Assembly (NCBI GenBank): GCA_964521025.1
Contig: CAZFPK010000014.1
Span: forward strand, 5,309 to 69,308
Length of the DNA: 64,000 nucleotides
Origin: DRTC01 sp964521025
Lineage (GTDB): Bacteria; Cloacimonadota; Cloacimonadia; Cloacimonadales; TCS61
Direction of reading: 5' to 3'
Below the pieces are notes generated by a model. That model was not told where the DNA came from. It saw nothing but the letters and a program-made list of their open reading frames with translations, and did not search any database. Of the stretch, positions 36,306 to 46,335 are shown piece after piece (the first letter of the stretch is position 1; each line of letters opens with the position of its first letter). The translations under genes were made by a program, and so were the position numbers.

Positions 36306-38228
36306 TTATTTATCTTGAATTAAATATGATAATTTTTCTAAAAAATTTGTTCTAACAAAATCCTCCGGTAATTTATATTTACCATTACTAACAGTTTGCA
36401 ATTTTAAAGCAGTTTTACAGACATAATTTGAAAAAAACTTATCTAAATCCAAAACTTTATCAAGGATTTTCCAATCTTCTTTTATAGGAATCGAACCACC
36501 AAAATCTTTCCTCAACCAATGACCAACCGTATGTTTATATTTTGCCGGAAATATTTCGGTGAGTTCTTTTTTTGTAAGATTTTTCTTTTTCCTTTTTAAG
36601 TTTAGATAATCTGCTACTAAGACTTGATCTACATTATATAATCTTCTTTTTGAAAAATAGTCTTCTTCCAATGACGCTCTCGCTCCCGGAGAAGCTCCCC
36701 AATTTTTTCTTTTTTCATTTTTAAATTTTCCCATGTAATTTTTATTAATGCCGACTTCATCTTTTATAACCGTTTTATCTTCTATATTATTATAATATTC
36801 TAATTTAGTATTTATATTGATCAATGATTTCTTTTCTTTAATATTCGAAATTAAATTATCGTCATTATATATAAATACCAAATTTTCATTTATATTTTCT
36901 TCGGAAAAAATAACAAACTCTTTTGAATAAGATTTATCCTCCCATTTCACAATAACATATTTTGGAAATCCGAGAGAATTCGTTTCTAAAATTTCGACAA
37001 TAATCCCTTGTATTTTATTCTTATTCAAATTATTTACGACCTTATATCCGGTAAAATTGATTTTTCTCCTTTTTTTGTTCGGAGGAATTTTATGTGATAA
37101 ATTCATTTTTTTATAGTTAAATTTATATCTCACGATTTTATTATCATCGACAATCATAAAAATCGGAAACCACTTTTTGTTATTCTCGACAACGATCATA
37201 TTCCTGATTATCCATCCGTAATCATTTATTAATGAAGTATTATAGATCATTTCAAGATCAAATTCTTTTGAACCGATAAAACAAATACCATCTTTCTTAA
37301 ATACTTTTTTTATTTCACCATTCAGAAAAAGAGATAATAAATTATTATATTCTTTTTTTCGATCAAGTATTATCAAAAATCCATTTTCAGCAAACTTTTC
37401 ATTTAGTGATAAATCTTTTTTAAAATGTAGATTATAAAAATTATCATCATTGATTTCTTCATATTTATATGCTTTAAAATCAAGTTTTATAATACAATCA
37501 TCTCCCAGCGAACATCTTTTTTTCATTACTTCGACATAATCCGAACTGTTCTCGATCATGATCGCAGACAAATTATCACTAAATATAGATTCATTTAGAT
37601 TTTGCACAACTTTCAAGGTAGTTCCGCTTCCGGCAAAAGGATCCAAAATCACATTTTCTTCATGTAATTCAACCAACTCCAATAAATTAAATACTAAATT
37701 TTCCGGATAAACTGCAATATGATTATATGGTGTAAATTGTAAACTAACTTTTAATATATTGGAATAATCAGGATTATTATCTCTTTTTCGTTGGAAGATA
37801 TTATGTTCGGATTTTGTGAAAACGAAAACCGGTTCATAACTATTTGTAAAACGATTTTTAACACTCGAAGGCATATGATTCGGTTTATACCAGATTATAA
37901 TATCATCCAATTTCCAACCATCCAAAATCATAAACCGGGCAAGTTTAAAAGGGATGAATCCTAAAGGTGATTTACCATATTTAGATAAATATTTATCTCC
38001 GATATTTAAGAAAAAAACTCCTTCTTTATTGAGTTTCTTTCTTAAAAGATTGAAAATTGAAATTAATTTGCCGATATATTCCTGATAACTTCCTTCATTA
38101 CCGATCTGTCCGTCAAAACCATAATCTCTTTGATTCCAATATGGAGGTGATGTTATTGCTAAATCTATAGAATCATTGCTTAAACTTGATAATCCGCAAT
38201 AAACATCAGAATTAATTATTTTATACAT
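36306..38228 (-). CDS. Type II DNA methyltransferase (TSPPY type) with long C-terminal extension
   Basis: 640 residues. Catalytic motif TSPPYW at 26-31 and SAM-binding DPFAGSGTT at 196-204 give the beta-type order (catalytic before SAM); TSPPY suggests N4-cytosine or N6-adenine methylation. The remaining 430 residues are unusual: a low-complexity Lys/Asn/Ile-rich middle, a possible small beta-barrel (about 395-460), and a helix-turn-helix-like end (ASPGARASLEEDYFSKRR..., YKHTVGHWLRKDFGGSIP) that resembles modules I associate with some methyltransferases. The upstream gene, six bases away, is the putative partner endonuclease. AT-rich codon use suggests transfer. Confidence 0.85.
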   Translation of the reverse strand: MYKIINSDVYCGLSSLSNDSIDLAITSPPYWNQRDYGFDGQIGNEGSYQEYIGKLISIFNLLRKKLNKEGVFFLNIGDKYLSKYGKSPLGFIPFKLARFMILDGWKLDDIIIWYKPNHMPSSVKNRFTNSYEPVFVFTKSEHNIFQRKRDNNPDYSNILKVSLQFTPYNHIAVYPENLVFNLLELVELHEENVILDPFAGSGTTLKVVQNLNESIFSDNLSAIMIENSSDYVEVMKKRCSLGDDCIIKLDFKAYKYEEINDDNFYNLHFKKDLSLNEKFAENGFLIILDRKKEYNNLLSLFLNGEIKKVFKKDGICFIGSKEFDLEMIYNTSLINDYGWIIRNMIVVENNKKWFPIFMIVDDNKIVRYKFNYKKMNLSHKIPPNKKRRKINFTGYKVVNNLNKNKIQGIIVEILETNSLGFPKYVIVKWEDKSYSKEFVIFSEENINENLVFIYNDDNLISNIKEKKSLININTKLEYYNNIEDKTVIKDEVGINKNYMGKFKNEKRKNWGASPGARASLEEDYFSKRRLYNVDQVLVADYLNLKRKKKNLTKKELTEIFPAKYKHTVGHWLRKDFGGSIPIKEDWKILDKVLDLDKFFSNYVCKTALKLQTVSNGKYKLPEDFVRTNFLEKLSYLIQDK

Positions 38229-38234
38229 TTCGAA

Positions 38235-38990
38235 TTATTTATGGTTTAATTTCAAACCAATTAATTGCTCTTCTTTTTTATGAAATTCTTTATTAATAAA
38301 TAGAATATTAAATCTGAACGGTTTTTCTTTTAATAGTTGAAAAAAAGGATTTCTCTTGTAATAATATCTGAATGCTTCGTTTTTGTTTTTACTCCCACCA
38401 CAAATTTCGTTTCCATAAACTTTCTTTAGTTTTCCGTTAGGAACTGAAATTAAGATGATCGAGAGAATTTTTAAATTACCATCTTCAAGTTTATCATAAA
38501 CTATCTGAATTATATAAGTTAAACATATCTTATTTTTACTTTTATAAATCGCTGGTAAATTCGATGAGTGTTTAATTCTATTACCTTGTTTATTTTCTTC
38601 AAAAATGTAAGAGGTTTGATTTTCTCCAATTGAGACTACACCTAAAAAATCACTGGAATTTTTTTTCTTCTTTTTATCTTTTTTATCAAAATAATAAAAT
38701 GAAGAAGTTTTAACATCGATATGAATAAATGCATTACAGGTTTCATATAACAAATCAGAACCGATTGGAGTTGAATTTGGAATTCCGAGATTGTTGAATA
38801 ACCAATGATAAATCCTTTCTGCACCTCTATCTATATCGCAAGATTTCTTGATAAAAGCATCGATCCAATCTGCTTTTATTTCGTCTTTTGAGTTTAAAGC
38901 ATTTATCATTTTATCTTTATCTTTCAATAACATGAATGACATTTGATCTAAATAATATTTTTCCCAAAATTCTAATTCTGTTAATTTCAT
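38235..38990 (-). CDS. Putative type II restriction endonuclease
   Basis: 251 residues, no named family recognised. A PD-(D/E)XK-like site can be read: Asp79 and Glu83 in PIGSDLLYETCNAF and Asp92-Val-Lys94 in FIHIDVKTSS. It lies six bases upstream of a type II DNA methyltransferase on the same strand, the standard arrangement of a restriction-modification pair, and is as AT-rich as that gene. The recognition sequence cannot be told from sequence alone. Confidence rests mainly on context plus motif. Confidence 0.68.
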   Translation of the reverse strand: MKLTELEFWEKYYLDQMSFMLLKDKDKMINALNSKDEIKADWIDAFIKKSCDIDRGAERIYHWLFNNLGIPNSTPIGSDLLYETCNAFIHIDVKTSSFYYFDKKDKKKKKNSSDFLGVVSIGENQTSYIFEENKQGNRIKHSSNLPAIYKSKNKICLTYIIQIVYDKLEDGNLKILSIILISVPNGKLKKVYGNEICGGSKNKNEAFRYYYKRNPFFQLLKEKPFRFNILFINKEFHKKEEQLIGLKLNHK

Positions 38991-39102
38991 TTTTTCCTCT
39001 TATTTTAAACCACAAAGACTCGAAGGCACAAATAAAACACGAAGGTTATGATTAAGAAACCAGTTTTTTTCTTATCTGTGAAAATCCGTTCAATCCGTGT
39101 TA

Positions 39103-40323
39103 TCAGTGTTCCAACTCCTCGATTTCTTTCGGGATATTTTCAGACAGATTTTTACAACCGGTTTTCGTAACCAGGATATCATCTTCGATACGCACACCGA
39201 TCTTTTCTTTTGGAATATAAATTCCCGGTTCGACTGTGATCACATTTCCGGCTTTTAGAACCGAGTCTCTTTTACCGATGTCGTGTGTATCCAATCCAAG
39301 ATGATGCGAAACCGAATGCATATAATATTTTTTATATTCTTTTTTTCCTCTGGTACTTTTGATCAATTTCAGTCTTACTAATGCTTCTTTGATCAATTTT
39401 GTTGTTTCTTTGTTCAATTCTTTCAAACCGATTCCCGGTTTGATCATTTCGATTATTTTCTTATTCACAGATAGAACTTCCCGGTAAACTGCTTTCTGCC
39501 TGGTTGTGAATTTCCCGGAAACCGGAAAAGTGCGTGATATATCTGCACTGTAATTATTGCATGCTGCTCCAACATCGAGCAGGATGAGATCATTTTTCCC
39601 GATTTTAGAATCGTTATGAACATAATGCAGAGTTGCTGCGTTTTTCCCGGCAGCGATAATCGATTTGAAACCGAGATGACGCATTCCGCTTCTCATGATT
39701 TCATAATTCAGGATCGCTTCCAGTTCATATTCCATCATCCCGCTTTTTGCCTTTTTCATTATTTCGGAGATTCCTCTTTCCGTAACATCGATCGCAGTCT
39801 GGATCTGCCCGATTTCCCATCTGTCTTTGATCAAACGCAAAGGACGAATAATCTCCGTGAAATCTTCATAAATAAGGTTTGGAAATCTATCCCGTACGGA
39901 TTTGATGAACATCTGCTGCTTATTCAGAGGAGAATTCAAACCTGAATGAATGTGATTGATGAAACATTTTTTCTTGTTCAGAAGATACGAGCCGATCTTC
40001 CGTTCAAATTCATCCAAATAGGAAATATTTTCAATTCCGCTGAACTGTTTGGCTTTTTTCGGAATTAATTTCTCACCTTCCCAGACAATCCTTTCCGGGA
40101 GATTTCTCTCGATAAAAAGCTCGCACGCAGGTTTATCCTTAACTTTATAAATAACCAGAACTGCATCGGGAATTTCCAATCCAACCAAATACAAAAAGTT
40201 ATTTTCCTGCTGAAAATACCAGGTATCATGTTTTTCGGACGCAGCAAAAAGGATAATGATCTCGTCTTTTTTTATTTTTTTTGCCAGTTTTTCCCTTCTT
40301 TTCGTGAGTAGTTTTTTATCCAT
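39103..40323 (-). CDS. pepP: Xaa-Pro aminopeptidase (aminopeptidase P, M24B)
   Basis: About 406 residues. An N-terminal creatinase-like domain (FAASEKHDTWYFQQENNFLYLVGLE) is followed by the pita-bread catalytic domain with metal ligands in LLDVGAACNNYSADISRTFP (two Asp), HSVSHHLGLDTHD (His), TVEPGIYIP (Glu) and VRIEDDILVT (Glu). It removes N-terminal residues next to proline. AAGGAG lies seven bases before the ATG at 40321-40323; a longer frame adds 12 residues without support. Single gene with its own spacing. Confidence 0.93.
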   Translation of the reverse strand: MDKKLLTKRREKLAKKIKKDEIIILFAASEKHDTWYFQQENNFLYLVGLEIPDAVLVIYKVKDKPACELFIERNLPERIVWEGEKLIPKKAKQFSGIENISYLDEFERKIGSYLLNKKKCFINHIHSGLNSPLNKQQMFIKSVRDRFPNLIYEDFTEIIRPLRLIKDRWEIGQIQTAIDVTERGISEIMKKAKSGMMEYELEAILNYEIMRSGMRHLGFKSIIAAGKNAATLHYVHNDSKIGKNDLILLDVGAACNNYSADISRTFPVSGKFTTRQKAVYREVLSVNKKIIEMIKPGIGLKELNKETTKLIKEALVRLKLIKSTRGKKEYKKYYMHSVSHHLGLDTHDIGKRDSVLKAGNVITVEPGIYIPKEKIGVRIEDDILVTKTGCKNLSENIPKEIEELEH

Positions 40324-40437
40324 TTGGATTCTCCTTATCCATTGAATTTCACTCTTCATTTTTTGGATGAAATAGAGGAAAAAAATAAGGTGAAATCAGT
40401 CAATGATATTTTGGTTTGGGAAGTTTTTTCTAATTGA

Positions 40438-40635
40438 AACTTGTGAAGTCTTTGAGACTTACCAAGTTTTCAAAAACTTTTGAAAAGTTAACCAGGTTGA
40501 TATTTATTACTGCGATAATGATATCAATCATGAATATTCTTTTTTCTTAAAAACTTCACAAATCTCGGAGATTTGGTAAGTTTTTTTCTGAAACTTTTGA
40601 AGTCTTTGAAACTTACCAAGTTTCACAAACATGAT
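40438..40635. repeat. Cluster of related hairpin-like repeats
   Basis: At least three copies of a unit like CTTGTGAAGTCTTTGAGAC followed by TTACCAAGTTT lie in under 200 bases: one near 40438-40472, one inverted near 40550-40585 (AACTTCACAAATCTCGG...GGTAAGTT) and one near 40590-40627. They lie between the aminopeptidase promoter and the end of the TPR gene. No gene is present. Confidence 0.65.
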
Positions 40636-40637
40636 AT

Positions 40638-43600
40638 TTACATACTCTCCAACCTTTTACTCGCTTCCTTCCCCCAATCGCTGTATTTTCCATATTTATC
40701 TATGATGCGTTCGAAGGTTCTTTTCGCTTTATCTTTTTTGTCGAGATTTATATAAGATTCTCCGGCGCGAAGTTCAGCGGAAGCAGTCCATTGAGCAAAT
40801 TCGGAATAATTGTACCCGACTTTCAGGAATTCGGAGATTGCTTTTTCATAATCTTCCTGACCAAAATAAGATTCTCCGATCCAGTAATGGGCTTCTGCCT
40901 GTAATTCTTTTTCGTTTAAAATGGGAATTGCGCGTTCGAACATCTCGATGGATTTCATGTATTTCTTGTCCCGGAAATGGCAGAAAGCAATATCGAAAAC
41001 TGTGGCTGCTTCCAAACCGGAATCTCCCCAACGTTCCAGAATAATTTCATAAGCAGCGATCGCTTTCTGCCATTCTTTGATCGTTTTACAGACAAAAGCA
41101 AAATTCTTGGCAGCATCGAAAGCTAATTGTCCGTCATCATCTGCTTCGATAACTTTGTAATAATTTTCAAGTGCTTGTTGGAAATTCTCATTGGAAAAAT
41201 TTATCGTTCCTAATTTCAGGTGTGCCTGCTTACTCAATTCAGGATCGATGGAATTAGCGACGGTTTTGAAATCTACTTCTGCTTCCTCGATCTTTTCCTG
41301 TTTCAAGCGTGCAATTCCTCTCCGGAAATAGGCAGCGATCTTTGTTTCTGCTTTCAACTCCGGTTTTTTCAATAAATTCTTGAAGATCTTTTCCCCTTTT
41401 TTCGGATCGACTTCGATTTGATAAATTCCTTTATTCAACTCTATTTCATCAAGATCATCTTCAGATAAAATATCTTTGAATTTTTTTGTCAGAGTTTCTG
41501 CTTTTGGTCGATTCTCGATGCGATAAAGTGAAATGATATTTTCTAACGCAACTTGTCGAATATTTTGATAATCCTTAAAATTCTCCCCGAGTTTATCCAC
41601 GATGACTTTATAATTCTTTGCTGCATCCAAAAAATCTTCCTGCAGGAAAGAGATATGAGCAAGCATTTTATAATTTTGCAGATTGTTCTTTTCTTTTTTG
41701 ACCAACTCATTATATGTGTATTTTGCCATTTCATAATCTCTGGTTTCAAACTGCAGATTTGCTAGTTTCCGTAATGTTTCAATATCCTTTTCCTTGATGT
41801 GCAACAAATATTCTTTAGCTTTTTCTTTGTTTCCGATTTTGAGATAATCATTGGACAAATCGAGATAATAATCATCATCTCTATCCATTCCCGGAATCAG
41901 TTGGGAATACTTTACAGCATCTGTGAAATTTTCATTTTCATGCAGAATCTGGACAAGATACTTAACTGCATTTAAAAATTCTTTGAAATCTTCGGCATTG
42001 TTAACAAGAAATTCCAATTTCGATATTGCTTTATTTTTTTGCCCTTGTTCAGACAAAGTAACTGCAAAGTCAAACCAGGTTTGCGGTTGGTCGATCGTGA
42101 TTTTAGATTCTGCCAGATGATAATTTTTCAGAGCACTTTTATAATTTTTCTTCTGAAAATAATAAGCTGCTAAATCTAACTTCAGTTTGAAAAAATAGCT
42201 CCGCTCGATTGTTTTATCTAATATTAATTTTTCTGCAAATAGATAAGTTTTTTCTTTATCCTTTTGATTGGAATAATATCTGATGATCTCAAGAAGAAAC
42301 TTGTTTTTCTTTTTCGTATCAGGAAATTCTTCTATAAATCTTTCCATTCTGCTGATAAATTGATGATTTGTCTCTTGCTCCTGATGTAAATCTTTTTCAA
42401 TTTTCAATTCATCGAACCACATTTTGTGAGTCTGCGGATTCAATAAATCTATCTTTTCTCCAGCCTTTAATAAATATGATTTTTTATCAAAATCTTTACT
42501 TTCATATTTTGCTCTTTCCGCTTTATAAAGGTAAATGTTTGCTTGTAAATAGATGTACTCGGGGCTTGTTTTTGAAGATATCAGTTCTTCAATCTGATCG
42601 ATATTTTTTATATCTTCGACTAAAATTGAAATTACTTCATATTGCAGTTTTTCCTTGTTATCATCTTCCAGGTAAAAATAAATCGAATGCAGCAGATTAT
42701 AAAATCCACTTTCAAAATCCTTTTGTTTAAATTTTGTTAAGTATTCTTTTTTAGCTGAAATCTCTGCTTTCAATTGCTTATCATTTTCATTTTCACGATC
42801 GATTTTGGATAGTTCTCTGATCGCTTCATTATTTTTCTCAAATTTTTCATAACATAAAGCAGTTTTATATATTGCCGGGATGAAAAAATCCGATTGAGAA
42901 AATTGTGATGTTATTTGCTGATAATGTGTTATCGCAGTTCTGTGATTCTTGAATTTTTCAAAGTATATATTTCCAATATTAAACAGAATCTGATCTTTTT
43001 GGGAAAAATCTGAATCCAACAAATCTTGAAGCTGGTTTATTGCGAAACTGAATTTTCCCGTATTTTCCAGAATCCCAGCCCGTAAAAATTTACACTCATA
43101 AATAATGGAATCATTTTTAGTATCTGCTAAAATTTCATCCAACCTGTTATTTGCTTTTTCATAATTTCTCAAACGATATTCTGCTCGAGCCAGGTTTAGT
43201 TCATAATTTTCTTTCAGATCGCTTTCTTTAAAGACTTTCCTGAAATCCTTTTCTTCTTTGAGAATCTCCTCGATTTTTTTCAATTTCAACTGACATTCCG
43301 TCTTCAAAATTATATAAAAATCCAGCTGCAGAGAATTATCAAATTTTTGAATCAATTCATTCACATTCGGAAATGCAGATTCATATTGCTCCAGGACAAA
43401 ATAATAATCGATCAGTTTCAGTCGAAGTTCTTCTTCGAACTGCCTGGGAATATTGGTTTTTAATTTCAGTGAAAGTGTATCAGCAGCATTTTGAATTCCC
43501 TGTGTTTCAGCGATCAGATCAATTCCCAGGAGCAGAGATTTCCAGCGTATTTCAGCATTGGGAAATTCAGATAAAATTCTTTTTAAAGTATTTTCGCATT

Positions 43601-44144
43601 CAGTCCGCTTATTTACGGAAAAATATGCTTTTGCCATCCAGAAGAGGATTTCCGGAACCTGGCTGCTTTTTTCATAATCCTTTATTAATTTCTGTCCTTT
43701 AACGATAACAGTTTCATAATTTTTTTGCTCGAAAAAACTCTGGATATAATAAGGAAGAGATAGTTCCGTAAATTTCGAAAGCGGATACTTATCGATCAAA
43801 GTATCAAAATTAAGGAGGGCTTCATTGAGTTTTGCTTGCTTGAATTGCGATAAAGCCAATTTATACAAGATTTTATCTTTAAAAGAGTTGTTTGGATAAC
43901 CATCGAGTAAACTCAAATATTTCTCTTCCGCCTGCAGAAATTTCTTCTGCTCAAAAAAGCATTCCCCAATATAAAAAAGTGATTGCTGTGCATCTTCCGA
44001 AGTTGGAGAAAGAGAAATTATCTTCTCAAATTCGAGGATCGCTTCTTCGTAAAGTCCATCCTCGAATAGTTCCTTTCCGAATTGGAAATCTGCTGCTAAA
44101 TTTATCATCAACATCAACAAAAACAGTGATAATATAAATCTCAT
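40638..44144 (-). CDS. Very large TPR-repeat exported protein
   Basis: About 1168 residues: signal peptide (MRFILSLFLLMLMINLAA), then tetratricopeptide repeats along nearly the whole length (for example YEEAILEFEKIISLSPTSEDAQQSLFYIGECFFEQKKF at the start and HYWIGESYFGQEDYEKAISEFLKVGY near the end). The repeat style resembles YbgF/BamD-like periplasmic scaffolds. GGAGG lies five bases before the ATG at 44142-44144, which also makes the signal peptide start correctly. Probably a periplasmic or outer-membrane-associated assembly scaffold; no partner is indicated by the neighbours. Confidence 0.82.
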   Translation of the reverse strand: MRFILSLFLLMLMINLAADFQFGKELFEDGLYEEAILEFEKIISLSPTSEDAQQSLFYIGECFFEQKKFLQAEEKYLSLLDGYPNNSFKDKILYKLALSQFKQAKLNEALLNFDTLIDKYPLSKFTELSLPYYIQSFFEQKNYETVIVKGQKLIKDYEKSSQVPEILFWMAKAYFSVNKRTECENTLKRILSEFPNAEIRWKSLLLGIDLIAETQGIQNAADTLSLKLKTNIPRQFEEELRLKLIDYYFVLEQYESAFPNVNELIQKFDNSLQLDFYIILKTECQLKLKKIEEILKEEKDFRKVFKESDLKENYELNLARAEYRLRNYEKANNRLDEILADTKNDSIIYECKFLRAGILENTGKFSFAINQLQDLLDSDFSQKDQILFNIGNIYFEKFKNHRTAITHYQQITSQFSQSDFFIPAIYKTALCYEKFEKNNEAIRELSKIDRENENDKQLKAEISAKKEYLTKFKQKDFESGFYNLLHSIYFYLEDDNKEKLQYEVISILVEDIKNIDQIEELISSKTSPEYIYLQANIYLYKAERAKYESKDFDKKSYLLKAGEKIDLLNPQTHKMWFDELKIEKDLHQEQETNHQFISRMERFIEEFPDTKKKNKFLLEIIRYYSNQKDKEKTYLFAEKLILDKTIERSYFFKLKLDLAAYYFQKKNYKSALKNYHLAESKITIDQPQTWFDFAVTLSEQGQKNKAISKLEFLVNNAEDFKEFLNAVKYLVQILHENENFTDAVKYSQLIPGMDRDDDYYLDLSNDYLKIGNKEKAKEYLLHIKEKDIETLRKLANLQFETRDYEMAKYTYNELVKKEKNNLQNYKMLAHISFLQEDFLDAAKNYKVIVDKLGENFKDYQNIRQVALENIISLYRIENRPKAETLTKKFKDILSEDDLDEIELNKGIYQIEVDPKKGEKIFKNLLKKPELKAETKIAAYFRRGIARLKQEKIEEAEVDFKTVANSIDPELSKQAHLKLGTINFSNENFQQALENYYKVIEADDDGQLAFDAAKNFAFVCKTIKEWQKAIAAYEIILERWGDSGLEAATVFDIAFCHFRDKKYMKSIEMFERAIPILNEKELQAEAHYWIGESYFGQEDYEKAISEFLKVGYNYSEFAQWTASAELRAGESYINLDKKDKAKRTFERIIDKYGKYSDWGKEASKRLESM

Positions 44145-44265
44145 CAAATCCTCCAGAGTTGTCTCCAAAGTTTGAGAAAAGAGAATTGTGTCAATTTAGA
44201 ATTGTCATTTTGATTGACAATCAATCCAATATTTTAGTTTTAGCAAAAAATTTTCAGGGAATTTG

Positions 44266-45013
44266 ATGTTATTTATTTTATTGTTTTTCGTCGGACTTAC
44301 CGCCGGATTTATGAACACACTTGCCGGAGGAGGTTCTGTTCTCGTTCTCCCGGTTTTGATCCTTTCCGGAATCCCGTCTCCAATTGCCAATGCGACAAAT
44401 AGAGTTGCTATCCTGATCCAGAATATTACAGCAACTTCCAATTTTCATAAACATAATATCCTAGAAGTAAAACCTGTTTTTCATATCACGATCGCAGCAG
44501 TTTTGGGAGCGATAATCGGTTCCATTTTTGTGATTAAAATCAGTTCTGATATTTTCGATAAAGTATTGGGAGTAGTTTTTCTTTTTTATACTTTTTATTA
44601 TGCTGCGACCGCATAAACAGAAAAACAGGTTCACAAAAATTTTGCCAAAATGGCTGGAATTCCTCATCTTCTTGATCCTCGGATTTTACGGAGGTTTTAT
44701 CCAGGCTGGCGTAGGATTTGTCTTCCTGGCAACCTTGAACTTGATCGAAGAATTCAGTCTCATCAAAGCAAATGCGGTAAAAGTTTTCATAATTATGTGC
44801 TACACTTTTTTTGCGGTTCTGATCTTCGCCATTTCCGGTAAGATCATCTGGAAATACGGGCTTATCCTTTCTGCCGGAAATATTATCGGAGCTTATATCG
44901 GTGTCAAAACTGCGATCAGGAAAGGTGAGAAATTCGTGAGAATCGTACTGACGATGGCGATAGTTATTGTCTGCTTGAAGTTATTCGGGATTATGAGACT
45001 GCTTTCAGAATGA
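44266..45013 (+). pseudogene. TSUP/TauE-SafE-type membrane transporter, frameshifted
   Basis: Two consecutive frames together make one complete ~250-residue TSUP permease. The first (44266-44616) has GLTAGFMNTLAGGGSVLVLPVL with the family GGGS, and ANATNRVAI. The second (joined near 44597) has LGFYGGFIQAGVGFVFLATL, the matching second half-repeat. The break is one surplus base in the T-run at 44592-44596; with four T the text continues FYTFIMLRPHKQK. TSUP proteins move sulfite, sulfonates or other small anions. It is either a real inactivating indel or a homopolymer error in the draft sequence. Confidence 0.8.
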
Positions 45014-45074
45014 CAAAATCAAACTTTTAAAAAACTATTAAATTCATTAAAAATTCAAAACTTATTCATGAAAT

Positions 45075-46310
45075 TTAATGAAATCTCTGCTCGATCTTGT
45101 TGAAAATCCCTTCCCAACTTTTATCTTTTAAGAATTCAGTTAAATCCGGTTTCTGCTTTTCAGAAAGATAATTTTGAATTTGCTCAATGAGAGCGAGTTC
45201 AAATCTTTTCTCAAAACCGGGCAGATCTTCCTCATAAGGAACATCCTTATTTTTCAAACGAGGAAGTTGAACATAATTGATGATTCCTGTTTGATTTATC
45301 TCTTCTCCTATCCATTCTTTCAATCCGGGGAAATCAGTTGAAACAACCCGCAATCCGCAGGCTAATGCTTCGACAATGACCAATCCCAAACCTTCGTAAA
45401 AAGAAGGCAACACGAAAATATCAGATTTGCGGAAAATATCTCCCAACTCGGATTGGGAAACAGAACCTGCGAACTTTACCGGTTTGGAACATTTTTTGGC
45501 AAAATTCCGGATTTGCTGTTCTTCCGCTCCGCTTCCCGATCCAATTAATATGAGTTCAAATTTTCTTTTCTCAAAATTTTTCCGGTCATAAATTCTTAAT
45601 AATGACATAACACCTTTGGCAAAACTCAATTTCCCGCAATAGACGATTTTTATTTTCTGATTCGGAACAAATTTCGAACTACGAATTTTATCAGGATAGA
45701 AAATTTCAGGATTATATGCTCCACCGATGACTGTTATTTTACTTTCTGATATTCCGTATTGCCTGATGATCTCATCTTTTTGGAATTTTGTTAAAGCGAA
45801 GATCCGGTCGAATTTATTACTTCTCGAGATAATATGTTCAGAGAATTGTTCCGCCAGCTTTAGTTGTCTTAAACCGGTGCCATGAGAAATAACAAATAGC
45901 GTGATTTTGGGGAATAATTCTCTCACATAAGTTGAAAGAATCCATAAATGATGGGAGATGACAAAATCCGGATTGAAATTCTCAAAAGCATTTTGGATTT
46001 GATGATTAAAAGCGGATATCCATTTTCCCAGCATTTGGTCTGTCATTTCTTGATAGCGTGTGCTTTGATAAGGCATTACATCGCTCATACCGACAACCGG
46101 AAAGGGAAGTTCTTCGGTTTCAAATCGAACAGGAAACAACTTTATATCTTCTCCAAACTCAAATGATTCTATTCGATCAATTTGTGAAATTCCAACGATT
46201 ACTGCCTGTTCATAATCCTTTTTGGATGCTTCTTTGAGAAGTGATTGCAGGAAAATCCCGCTGCCTGTATTTCCCGGTTTCTGTGCTAAAATGTGAAGGA
46301 TTTTGTTCAT
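45075..46310 (-). CDS. Family 4-type glycosyltransferase
   Basis: 411 residues with the GT-B fold of GT4 enzymes: an N-terminal acceptor domain (LHILAQKPGNTGSGIFLQSLLKE) and a C-terminal donor domain with KIVYCGKLSFAKGVMSLLR and the donor-binding EGLGLVIVEALACGLRVVSTDFPGL. Such enzymes transfer sugars to lipids, glycans or small molecules using nucleotide-sugars. The region VISHGTGLRQLKL is conserved in some members. No cell-surface polysaccharide genes lie nearby, so the acceptor is unknown. Ribosome-binding site weak. Confidence 0.88.
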   Translation of the reverse strand: MNKILHILAQKPGNTGSGIFLQSLLKEASKKDYEQAVIVGISQIDRIESFEFGEDIKLFPVRFETEELPFPVVGMSDVMPYQSTRYQEMTDQMLGKWISAFNHQIQNAFENFNPDFVISHHLWILSTYVRELFPKITLFVISHGTGLRQLKLAEQFSEHIISRSNKFDRIFALTKFQKDEIIRQYGISESKITVIGGAYNPEIFYPDKIRSSKFVPNQKIKIVYCGKLSFAKGVMSLLRIYDRKNFEKRKFELILIGSGSGAEEQQIRNFAKKCSKPVKFAGSVSQSELGDIFRKSDIFVLPSFYEGLGLVIVEALACGLRVVSTDFPGLKEWIGEEINQTGIINYVQLPRLKNKDVPYEEDLPGFEKRFELALIEQIQNYLSEKQKPDLTEFLKDKSWEGIFNKIEQRFH

Positions 46311-46335
46311 GGATCTAATCTTGAAATTGCTTTGT

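Noticed and set aside
44592..44602. Programmed ribosomal frameshift in the TSUP gene
   Set aside because: No slippery heptamer plus downstream pseudoknot; a plain homopolymer indel explains it.
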